A stretch of DNA of 8,793 nucleotides, from the NCBI GenBank assembly GCA_026982035.1, contig JALSHW010000304.1, positions 1-8,793 on the forward strand. The letters are read 5' to 3'. The notes under the pieces are model-generated. The model was not told the DNA's origin and made no database searches. It was given only the letters and a program-made list of their open reading frames with translations. Source of the DNA: Phycisphaerales bacterium (GTDB lineage Bacteria; Planctomycetota; Phycisphaerae; Phycisphaerales; UBA1924). A program made the position numbers and the translations under genes. Positions within the stretch are counted from its first letter, which is position 1. Every line of letters begins with the position of its first letter. Of the stretch, positions 1 through 6,043 are shown in pieces.

Positions 1-1
1 G

Positions 2-1474
2 ACGATCGTGATTATCAATCAGAAGGGTGGATGTGGAAAAACCACCAGTTCCATCAACTTGGCCGCGGGCTTTGCCTCGCGTGGATGTCGGACACTTTTG
101 GTGGATATGGATCCTCAATCGCATTGTGCCGCTGGGCTCGGGGTGCCCGAAGAGAAGTTGGATCAAACGATCTACGACGCCCTGCGGGCCGATCCTCAAG
201 CCAAACTTAACCGGGACCGGCTGGTCTGGCATGTTTCAAAAAATTTGGATTTGATCCCCAGCCACATGATGCTGGCGGGGTTGGAATCTTCGCGTGGCGG
301 GCTCATGGGTCAGCCGGACAAAGAACTTCGTTTGCGGTCGGTGATTGATCGCATTTCGCGGGTGGCTCAGGACGCCGACGAAACCGGGCAGGTGGTGCGT
401 CGGTACGATGTGTGTTTGATTGATTGTTCACCTTCGATTGGGTTGTTGTCCTACAACGCGATTGCTGCTGGGCGTGAGGTCATTATTCCGGTGGAGACGA
501 GTTTCTTCTCGCTCAAAGGGGCCGCCAAGCAGGTCCAGACGGTGCGGTCGATCGCTCGACGGGCGGGCATGCGGCTCAATCCACGAGTGCTGGCCACCAT
601 GCACGATCCGACCCAGCCCTTGGCGCGTGATCTGCTTGACGACTTGCGTGATCGATTCGGATCGGCGTTGATTCCGCTGGTGATTCGGTACGACCAAACG
701 CTCAAAGAGGCGGCGAGCTTCGGGCAGCCGGCCGAGGTGTTCCGTCCTGAATCCAATGGGGCCGAGGATTATCGCTCATTGTGTGAATGGTTGATCGAGC
801 ATACGGTGATCGAAAGGCCTGAGCCCGGAGATGAGATCGAAGATCAAGATCAGGAACATGATGGCGGCGACGATGCTCAAGAACCAGAGTTGGTTGTGAG
901 TGACGGGGCACCGACGGGTTCGCTGGTTGCCCAGATGGTCGATGTGGGATGTGTGGAGACGCCGAGTTTGAGCCGGGCCCAGGAGATGGTGGTTCGCTCT
1001 CGGAATCTGAATCATGAATCCCAGGAATCAAATGTTGTCGTGGCATCGACCCCGCTCCGTCGTTCGATGATGCCGCACCGTCCGGTGGCTCTTGAAGTGG
1101 TGGATGACCGGGTGGTGACCCCAACGGTCGTCGCTCCGTTTGAACGGGTCAAGCACTTGCTTGGCGTTCGAGCGGTGACTGGTGGTGTGTTGTTTGTACA
1201 GCCAGCAACTGGGCAAGTTGGGGGGAAAATTGGGGGGCAGGTTGGGGGGCAGGTGGTTCAGATTGCCGGGAGTTTCAATGCATGGAACCCGGTGCTGTCG
1301 GAACTCAAGCACAATCCGGAACTGGGGATTTATGAACTGTACTGCAAACTGCCCGCCGGGTCGTATGAATATAAGTTGGTCGTTGATGGAGAATGGATGC
1401 TCGATCCATACAACCCGACGAGCGTGAAAAATGGAATTGGTTCAGAAAACAACATTGTCCGCGTGCGGGCGTAG
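2..1474 (+). CDS. ParA/MinD-type ATPase fused to a C-terminal CBM48 (AMPK-beta-like) glycogen-binding domain, 5' partial
   Basis: The reading frame is already open at base 2 and gives TIVIINQKGGCGKTT, so the true start lies a few codons before the window; the GTG at base 8 is inside the first beta strand. Counting from that GTG, the deviant Walker A motif KGGCGKTT is at residues 6-13 with both lysines, the LLVDMDPQ strand at 31-37, and Walker B (LIDCSPSIG) at 137-145, so ATP-dependent dimerisation should be intact. Residues about 270-385 are an acidic, probably disordered linker. Residues about 392-486 match the CBM48/E-set fold, with AGSFNAWNP (420-428), YEYKLVVDGEW (453-463) and LDPYNP (465-470), including the tryptophans typical of glycogen binding. 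ParA relatives position plasmids, chromosomes or protein cargo. No ParB gene follows, so chromosome partition is not indicated. Binding to glycogen or another alpha-glucan is inferred from the domain. The next gene starts 45 bases downstream, probably co-transcribed. Confidence 0.88.
   Translation, partial: TIVIINQKGGCGKTTSSINLAAGFASRGCRTLLVDMDPQSHCAAGLGVPEEKLDQTIYDALRADPQAKLNRDRLVWHVSKNLDLIPSHMMLAGLESSRGGLMGQPDKELRLRSVIDRISRVAQDADETGQVVRRYDVCLIDCSPSIGLLSYNAIAAGREVIIPVETSFFSLKGAAKQVQTVRSIARRAGMRLNPRVLATMHDPTQPLARDLLDDLRDRFGSALIPLVIRYDQTLKEAASFGQPAEVFRPESNGAEDYRSLCEWLIEHTVIERPEPGDEIEDQDQEHDGGDDAQEPELVVSDGAPTGSLVAQMVDVGCVETPSLSRAQEMVVRSRNLNHESQESNVVVASTPLRRSMMPHRPVALEVVDDRVVTPTVVAPFERVKHLLGVRAVTGGVLFVQPATGQVGGKIGGQVGGQVVQIAGSFNAWNPVLSELKHNPELGIYELYCKLPAGSYEYKLVVDGEWMLDPYNPTSVKNGIGSENNIVRVRA
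1211..1256 (+). repeat. 12-base G-rich tandem repeat inside the ParA-CBM48 gene
   Basis: Three runs of six G (1220-1225, 1232-1237, 1244-1249) recur every 12 bases with units like TTGGGGGGCAGG, preceded by GGG at 1211-1213. The unit is a multiple of three, so it stays in frame and encodes a GGxV/GGxI repeat at residues about 403-416. This falls between the first two strands of the CBM48 domain, where a short loop is expected. Four G-tracts separated by six bases also fit the textbook G-quadruplex pattern on the coding strand. Confidence 0.8.
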
Positions 1475-1506
1475 AGATTGACAACAGCAACAACGCTCCT
1501 GAGCCC

Positions 1507-1512
1507 GGAGGG
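1507..1512 (+). promoter_or_regulatory. Ribosome binding site (GGAGGG) fixing the start of the second gene
   Basis: GGAGGG lies 7 bases before the ATG at 1520. The longer reading frame could begin at TTG 1478, but that codon has no comparable site in front of it, so ATG 1520 is preferred. An in-frame ATG at 1538 is a weaker alternative. Confidence 0.75.
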
Positions 1513-1519
1513 TTCGGAT

Positions 1520-3007
1520 ATGAGTGGAGACTCAATAATGGATCACAACGATCACGATCATTCAAAGACGACCGATCCCACAGGTCCAGGCGGATACATG
1601 AAACTCGCCGGCATCGAAGACGGCGAATACGACGCGCTGGCAGATCTGTTCCTCGGCGAGAGCGAACTGGCTCCCGAACCATTCTCCCAGACCGGGACCG
1701 ATTCGGTCGAGCCATTGAATACCGCTCCGGTTCGATTCCGATCTCCTGATGATGAGCCAAAAATCCCGGCCTTGCCCGTTGAAGTCATGCCTCGGCTCGG
1801 CAGGGCCGAATCGGCAAGTACTTTTGAACCAAAAACCAGACGAACCCCTTGTATTGAAGCGGTCTTGCTCGGGCATTTGCCTGTCCGGGCATCGCTGTGG
1901 GTTCGGCAGTACGCTTGTTCGGCGGCCAAGAGGCGAGGAGAAATCGTCGCCCTGATCCGTGCAGCAGCCGGCTCAACTTCAATCGACCTGATTTCAGGCG
2001 AGCAAATGATCGAATCGGCTGAATGTGGATCGTTGCACGACGCGTTGGCACGGGTCAACGAGTTGGCTGATCGGGTCATTCTGCGGGTTGATGAGACCAC
2101 CGAGCCCGAACTGCTGGACCGAGAAGGTGTCGATGAGATTACAATCCTGACCGGGGCCGACGAAACAGCGGTGGTGGCGTCGTATCGGTTGATCAAGACA
2201 CTGACCAGCATGTGGGACGCTGATGAGATTGATGACCAGGTCGTTGGAATACCTCATCTTCGTTTGGCGGTGATGGGCGCGACCGGGCAGCAGGTGGCCG
2301 ACGCCAGTGCCAAGTTGTCGCGAGCGGTGGATGCGTTTTTGGATCGTCCCATCGAGATCATCGACGCCGCGGGCCGAATTGACGCGACGGGAACAACCAA
2401 CATCTTCCGCGATACGGTCGCCCATCAAGCGATGGATATTCTCGATGATTTGATGGAAAGTCAGGACGGTTCGAGCAGTCCAATGGCCATCAATCCAGTG
2501 ACGAATAATCCAGTGACCATCGAGTTTGCCAAAGCACAAGGCCCGCAGATCCATGTTGACAAACCAACGATTTTACCAACAGTGCAAGCCGGCCAAACGC
2601 CTCCAGCCAAATCGGCTGTCAGAGCCCCCGTAGATAATGGACTTGGGTCACTGATCCAAGGATTGATCAGACTCGAAACCCGGTGTCCCTTTGCCTTGGA
2701 TGTTGAGTTGTGTGTCGATGCTGCCGGGTCTTTGCATCTGGTTGCAGATGATACGCACGACGGCCCGATGGCTCGGCTTGAAACCGTGCGGGCATGGGTA
2801 CGGGATCATTTGCCTTTGATTTTGCGTGCAGAATCAAGGTTGGCAGTGCCTGATGCGAATGATCGATCATCGGAAATCGGGTTGCATTTGATCACGACTG
2901 ATCCGCAATCATTGCGTGGATTGATTGATTCGCCGGTTCGTATGTACGCATTGGCCGAAGTGACCATCGGCGAGCAAACGGCTCGCGTGGCAACAGCCAT
3001 CAACTGA
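1520..3007 (+). CDS. Putative degenerate MinD/FlhG-like protein (pseudo-ATPase), conserved hypothetical
   Basis: The protein is 495 residues from the ATG at 1520. I do not recognise a named family. After an acidic N-terminus of about 100 residues, the order of elements resembles a MinD/FlhG NTPase: a strand IEAVLLG, then a helix and a strand ending KRRGEIVALIRA (about 112-148); ADRVILRVD (183-191); ITILTGADETAVVASYRLIKTL region (207-228), which matches the MinD/FlhG stretch where T-E-x-T precedes the Y-x-LIK helix; and HLRLAVMGA (246-254) followed by a helix with LSRAVDAFL. The Walker A position reads GHLPVRAS with no GKT, and the aspartate after strand 2 is missing, so ATP hydrolysis is unlikely. 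A polar linker (about 316-372) leads to a separate alpha/beta domain of about 120 residues. No membrane segment or signal peptide is visible. Its position behind the ParA-CBM48 gene suggests a partner of that ATPase. The fold assignment is inference from pattern matching. Confidence 0.6.
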   Translation: MSGDSIMDHNDHDHSKTTDPTGPGGYMKLAGIEDGEYDALADLFLGESELAPEPFSQTGTDSVEPLNTAPVRFRSPDDEPKIPALPVEVMPRLGRAESASTFEPKTRRTPCIEAVLLGHLPVRASLWVRQYACSAAKRRGEIVALIRAAAGSTSIDLISGEQMIESAECGSLHDALARVNELADRVILRVDETTEPELLDREGVDEITILTGADETAVVASYRLIKTLTSMWDADEIDDQVVGIPHLRLAVMGATGQQVADASAKLSRAVDAFLDRPIEIIDAAGRIDATGTTNIFRDTVAHQAMDILDDLMESQDGSSSPMAINPVTNNPVTIEFAKAQGPQIHVDKPTILPTVQAGQTPPAKSAVRAPVDNGLGSLIQGLIRLETRCPFALDVELCVDAAGSLHLVADDTHDGPMARLETVRAWVRDHLPLILRAESRLAVPDANDRSSEIGLHLITTDPQSLRGLIDSPVRMYALAEVTIGEQTARVATAIN

Positions 3008-3026
3008 ATACTCGACGACCACTTGG

Positions 3027-3064
3027 GCATAAAAAACCCCGAGCAAATGTTCGGGGCTTTATGC
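3027..3064. terminator. Bidirectional intrinsic terminator between the converging genes
   Basis: The stem CCCCGA (3038-3043 core) pairs with TCGGGG (3051-3056) around an eight-base loop, and the flanks GCATAAA and TTTATGC extend the symmetry. Read on the minus strand the hairpin is followed by six T, a strong signal for ending the clpX transcript. On the plus strand it is followed by CTTT, weaker, for the upstream two-gene unit. It lies 20 bases after the plus-strand stop and 31 bases after the clpX stop. Confidence 0.85.
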
Positions 3065-3094
3065 TGGGGTTTTGTGTGTCGGTGAGTTAGATGC

Positions 3095-4579
3095 TCAAGC
3101 GGTGTTGGCCTTGGAAATGCGGAGTTCTTCGAGGGTTCGAGGGTGCTCAATGTGGGCGGCGTCAATGACATACTGAGCGCCATCGTTGTCCTTGTCAGGA
3201 AGGTGGTACATCAGATCAAGCATCGTGTCTTCCATCACCGCACGCAATGCACGAGCACCCGTTGCACGCTTACCAGCTTTTTCAGCGATCGCAAGCAAAG
3301 CGTCCTCGGTGAAAGTCAGATCGGCACCTTCAAGTGAGAAGAGGTACTGGAACTGCTTGACCAATGCATTTTTGGGTTCGGTGAGAATCTGAACCAACGC
3401 CTCATGAGTCAGTGGCATCAACGGCGTGATGACCGGCAGGCGACCAACGAGTTCGGGGATGACGCCATATTCGACGACATCGACATTGGAAATCTGTGAC
3501 TGGAGCCACTCGGTTTCGAGGTCTTCGCTGGCAAAGTGTTGACGCCCCTTGGTGTCGTTGGCATCGGTTGCCGCACCACCAAAGCCGATGCGTGTCTTGC
3601 CCAATCGTCGGCGGACAATATCGGTTAGCCCAACAAACGAACCGCCACAGATAAAGAGGATATTGGTGGTGTCAAACTGAATGTATTGCTGTTCAGGATG
3701 TTTGCGTCCGCCTTGTGGGGGGACATTGGAGATGGTGCCTTCGAGCATTTTGAGGAGCGATTGTTGGACACCTTCGCCTGAGACATCGCGGGTGATCGAG
3801 ACATTCGAGGAGGTTTTACCGACCTTGTCGATTTCATCAATGTAGATAATCCCGCGTTGGGCCGCTTCGACATCAAAATCCGCGGCCTGCAAAAGCTTAA
3901 GCAACAGATTCTCGACATCTTCACCCACATACCCTGCTTCAGTCAGGGTGGTTGCATCACCGATGGCAAACGGTACCTTGAGCATCCGAGCCATGGTCTT
4001 GGCCAAGAGCGTTTTGCCAGAGCCCGTTGGACCGATCAGCAGGATGTTGGATTTATCCAGTTCGATGTTGTCGGCGTGTTCAGATTCATGGTGCATCAAT
4101 CGTTTGTAGTGATTGTGAACCGCAACGCCCAAGGATCGCTTGGCGATTTGCTGGCCGATGACATACTGATCCATGAACTCGACAATCTCGCGTGGAGACG
4201 GAATCTCAGAAAGTTGTGCAGAGATCGACGACACTCGTCGGCGTTCTTGTTTGAAAATGTTCTGGCAAAGTTCTACACAGTTATGGCAGACATACACCTC
4301 GCCCGGTCCTTCGACCATTGGGCCGACTTCGCGGGAAGTTTTGCCACAGAACGAGCAGGTCGTCACCTTTCGGCCACGGAACCCGCTGTTGCCACCACCG
4401 TCGCCTCCATCATCGCCGCCGTTGCCCGATCCTCCACTGGCACCGCCTCCGCCTGATGGACCATCACCTGAGCCAGAGCCCGAATCGGTCGGACCATCAG
4501 AGCCCAAGTCGTTGATGGGTTCGGGGCGTGGTTGTGGTCGTGGTTCTGAGGGCGTATTCATGGGATCGGTGTGTGGCAT
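3095..4579 (-). CDS. clpX: ATP-dependent Clp protease ATP-binding subunit ClpX
   Basis: ClpX is the hexameric AAA+ unfoldase that feeds tagged proteins to the ClpP peptidase in the cytoplasm. In the 494-residue product the zinc-binding domain has C75, C78, C98 and C101. The AAA+ core has Walker A GPTGSGKT (183-190), the pore-1 loop GYVGED (216-221), Walker B IIYIDEID (244-251), an RKH loop (292-294), the ClpP-docking IGFG loop (331-334), an arginine finger in ELVGRLP (R380) and the sensor-2 motif GARALR (441-446). All key residues are present, so a working ClpXP partner is expected. The protein is about 70 residues longer than usual: residues 1-70 are Pro-rich, then Gly/Ser/Asp-rich low complexity ahead of the zinc domain. 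The ATG at 4579 is chosen because GAGAG (4586-4590) precedes it by 6 bases; the ATG at 4561 has no such site. clpP is not in the window, and the gene has a long leader of its own. Confidence 0.98.
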   Translation of the reverse strand: MPHTDPMNTPSEPRPQPRPEPINDLGSDGPTDSGSGSGDGPSGGGGASGGSGNGGDDGGDGGGNSGFRGRKVTTCSFCGKTSREVGPMVEGPGEVYVCHNCVELCQNIFKQERRRVSSISAQLSEIPSPREIVEFMDQYVIGQQIAKRSLGVAVHNHYKRLMHHESEHADNIELDKSNILLIGPTGSGKTLLAKTMARMLKVPFAIGDATTLTEAGYVGEDVENLLLKLLQAADFDVEAAQRGIIYIDEIDKVGKTSSNVSITRDVSGEGVQQSLLKMLEGTISNVPPQGGRKHPEQQYIQFDTTNILFICGGSFVGLTDIVRRRLGKTRIGFGGAATDANDTKGRQHFASEDLETEWLQSQISNVDVVEYGVIPELVGRLPVITPLMPLTHEALVQILTEPKNALVKQFQYLFSLEGADLTFTEDALLAIAEKAGKRATGARALRAVMEDTMLDLMYHLPDKDNDGAQYVIDAAHIEHPRTLEELRISKANTA

Positions 4580-4613
4580 ATGGATCTCTCAGGTTGATCA
4601 TTCTGGGTGGTTG

Positions 4614-4678
4614 CCTGCAAAAAGACCGCAGGTCCCACTGGTATCGGATGAATCGGGGTGATGGCTCAACCCGATTCA
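4614..4678 (-). promoter_or_regulatory. Two potential hairpins in the clpX upstream region
   Basis: TGAATCGGG and CCCGATTCA (4649-4657 and 4670-4678) form a perfect nine-pair stem with a 12-base loop. CCTGC and GCAGG (4614-4618 and 4628-4632) form a smaller stem with a nine-base loop. Both lie 35-100 bases upstream of the clpX start codon. If the transcript begins further upstream they would fold in the leader RNA. Neither is followed by a T-run on the minus strand, so they do not look like terminators. A regulatory role is speculation. Confidence 0.3.
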
Positions 4679-4750
4679 AAGGGCTTTTTCGTCGCCGAAG
4701 CGCAGATCGTGCGCCTCTGGTTCATCGACCGAAAACCCTAGCCCGCAAGC

Positions 4751-4764
4751 GTGGCCAAGGCCAC
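4751..4764. repeat. Inverted repeat GTGGCC-AA-GGCCAC upstream of clpX
   Basis: A perfect six-base inverted repeat with a two-base centre lies about 170 bases before the clpX start and downstream of the small membrane-protein gene. With so short a loop it is more likely a protein-binding site than an RNA hairpin, but it could be chance. A second short inverted repeat, ACCGTT-CCA-AACGGT, lies at 4812-4826, just past the stop codon of the gene ending at 4848; it lacks a T-run. Confidence 0.25.
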
Positions 4765-4847
4765 TTTACACCCAGTGGAATCCCATAGACTTATTCGCGA
4801 CAACCCGGATAACCGTTCCAAACGGTACTTTGTCCACGATCAATGGC

Positions 4848-5180
4848 TTACGGGTCGATGTCCAAATCCCCAAGGTCCAATGGATTGGGTTTGGTTTTCG
4901 ATTCTTTGCGGTTGTCCACATCCTCTTGAACCTGTCGAAGAATCGCGCTGCGGGCCCTTGAGAACTCGTCATCGTCAATTTCGCCGGATTCATGCAGTTG
5001 ACGGATATAGTCCATCAATCCTGAAGAGCCGATGCTGATGGAATCATCGTGGCTGAGCATCCGTCGGCGAATGGTGAAGATGATCAAGCCGCCAAGAAGA
5101 GCGACCGCGATCAGGGCAAGGATCCAAAAGAGCATCGAGGTCCCTGTGCCGGATTGTCCGAGTGTGTAGATCGCCATCAT
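4848..5180 (-). CDS. Small single-span membrane protein with SHOCT-like C-terminal segment
   Basis: The 110-residue product from ATG 5180 has one hydrophobic segment (about residues 16-36, MLFWILALIAVALLGG and onward) followed at once by RRR, which predicts a cytoplasmic C-terminus. The stretch LMDYIRQLHESGEIDDDEF (about 55-73) followed by a short basic helix fits the SHOCT pattern, a short C-terminal motif common in small bacterial membrane proteins and thought to mediate oligomerisation. The tail is charged and polar. Start choice is uncertain: ATG 5180 begins 20 bases after the upstream gene ends, while ATG 5225 would add 15 residues and overlap that gene by 26 bases; neither has a clear ribosome binding site, so translational coupling to the upstream gene is plausible. 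Function is unknown. Confidence 0.75.
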   Translation of the reverse strand: MMAIYTLGQSGTGTSMLFWILALIAVALLGGLIIFTIRRRMLSHDDSISIGSSGLMDYIRQLHESGEIDDDEFSRARSAILRQVQEDVDNRKESKTKPNPLDLGDLDIDP

Positions 5181-5199
5181 CCCAGTATACACGATCCGG

Positions 5200-5952
5200 T
5201 CAGTACGACCGAGAGACAATCTCATCCCGCAGCGGGATCAGCAAATTCGGAACCGCGTACTCATCGACCAGAGCTTGTCCCCGCTCGATCAGTTCGTCGA
5301 GTTTCCCGGTCAAATCTTTGAGGTCGGTCACCGGGTCATAGCAACGGAGGGTGAGATATACCGAAATTGGGTCGCTGGTGCCGGGAGTGCTCGATGCGGT
5401 CGAGTTTGAACCCGACCGGGTCTTGATTTCAAAGTGGGCTTCGAGCCCTTGTTCGTTGAGGACCTTCATTCCCAACAGTGGTTGGCAGTCGTTGATCGTG
5501 ATTTCGTCATTTTCCAGAAGAGCCGCCAATGGGGAGCCACCGAGCAACGCCGCCGCCGTGATTTCATCATGGTTCTCCTTGGCGGCCAGATCAAAGCCGT
5601 AGAGAAGCTCAATGTACTCAAGGTCCAGCGGCGAAATCGACAAATAATACGGCGAAACCTCCGCCGCCATCCGATGCACCGAATACATCTCCTCTTCGGT
5701 ATTGGGATTGACGACCCCCGTCCGCACCGAAGCGGCCCGAATCGCCATCCAGCGGTGGGGGGTTGCATTGGCCGCCGATTCAAGAGCCAGTTCGTCCTTG
5801 TATCGGCGAAAGGCGTTCATCGCTGGGAACGATCGACGCGTCCGTTCAAACAGATCAAGCACCGGCTCGCGATTGGTCGGGAGTTCCATGCGGACATTGA
5901 GCTTGGCGTTGATGTAAAAATCAGAGCAGAGAGCGCGGTACGAACTGGGCAT
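5200..5952 (-). CDS. Conserved hypothetical soluble protein, 250 residues
   Basis: I do not recognise this family. The product is a mixed alpha/beta cytoplasmic protein without signal peptide or membrane span. Near the N-terminus a strand-like segment (FYINAKLNVRMEL, 12-24) precedes a basic helix (RTRRSFPAMNAFRRYKDEL, 37-55). The middle holds an aromatic stretch (YYLSISPLDLEYIELLYGF, 102-120). The C-terminal part has strands EAHFEIKTRS (171-180) and ISVYLTLRCYD (196-206) separated by a Ser/Thr-rich loop, then a long charged helix (about 208-231). The reading frame can be extended to ATG 5982, but the ATG at 5952 is chosen because AAGGAGG sits 7 bases before it. It begins 91 bases after the DUF418 gene, and the small membrane-protein gene follows after 19 bases, so those two probably share a transcript. 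Confidence 0.82.
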   Translation of the reverse strand: MPSSYRALCSDFYINAKLNVRMELPTNREPVLDLFERTRRSFPAMNAFRRYKDELALESAANATPHRWMAIRAASVRTGVVNPNTEEEMYSVHRMAAEVSPYYLSISPLDLEYIELLYGFDLAAKENHDEITAAALLGGSPLAALLENDEITINDCQPLLGMKVLNEQGLEAHFEIKTRSGSNSTASSTPGTSDPISVYLTLRCYDPVTDLKDLTGKLDELIERGQALVDEYAVPNLLIPLRDEIVSRSY

Positions 5953-5959
5953 CTGCGGG

Positions 5960-5966
5960 CCTCCTT
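5960..5966 (-). promoter_or_regulatory. Strong Shine-Dalgarno sequence AAGGAGG
   Basis: On the minus strand AAGGAGG lies 7 bases before the ATG at 5952. It is the best ribosome binding site in the window and rules in favour of this start over the ATG 30 bases upstream. Confidence 0.85.
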
Positions 5967-6022
5967 GCCGGGGAACAGGCACATTGGGATCGTCCTGATC
6001 CTTGACATGGCCTTACGAATGA

Positions 6023-6028
6023 ATTGTA
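6023..6028 (-). promoter_or_regulatory. Candidate -10 element TACAAT upstream of the 250-residue hypothetical gene
   Basis: On the minus strand TACAAT matches the sigma-70 -10 consensus in five of six positions and lies about 70 bases before the ATG at 5952, within the 91-base gap after the DUF418 gene. No good -35 hexamer is found at 16-18 bases, so this is weak. It may mean the hypothetical gene and the small membrane-protein gene are transcribed separately from DUF418. Confidence 0.25.
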
Positions 6029-6043
6029 GCAGATGATTCTGAA

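Noticed and set aside
1478..1519. TTG at 1478 as the start of the MinD-like gene
   Set aside because: It has no good ribosome binding site, while ATG 1520 has GGAGGG at a 7-base spacing.
1558..2211. Minus-strand open frame of 217 codons opposite the MinD-like gene
   Set aside because: Ser/Arg-rich composition with no recognisable motif, no ribosome binding site noted, and fully opposite a plausible plus-strand gene; it is an antisense shadow.
2..3007. Chromosome partition (parAB) locus
   Set aside because: The second gene has no visible ParB nuclease motif or helix-turn-helix, and no parS-like 16-base palindrome was noticed.
3095..4579. Horizontal transfer or a defence island in this window
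   Set aside because: Core genes clpX and dnaG flank the region, codon use looks uniform by eye, and no integrase, transposase or nuclease gene is present.
3857..4661. Long plus-strand open frames opposite clpX (for example 3857-4456 and 4173-4661)
   Set aside because: They lie entirely or largely on the complement of an unmistakable clpX; the Pro-rich one simply mirrors the glycine-rich clpX N-terminus.
4681..4750. tRNA-like segment with GGTTCATCGACC
   Set aside because: Resembles a T-arm only superficially; no cloverleaf with anticodon and matching acceptor stem could be formed on either strand.
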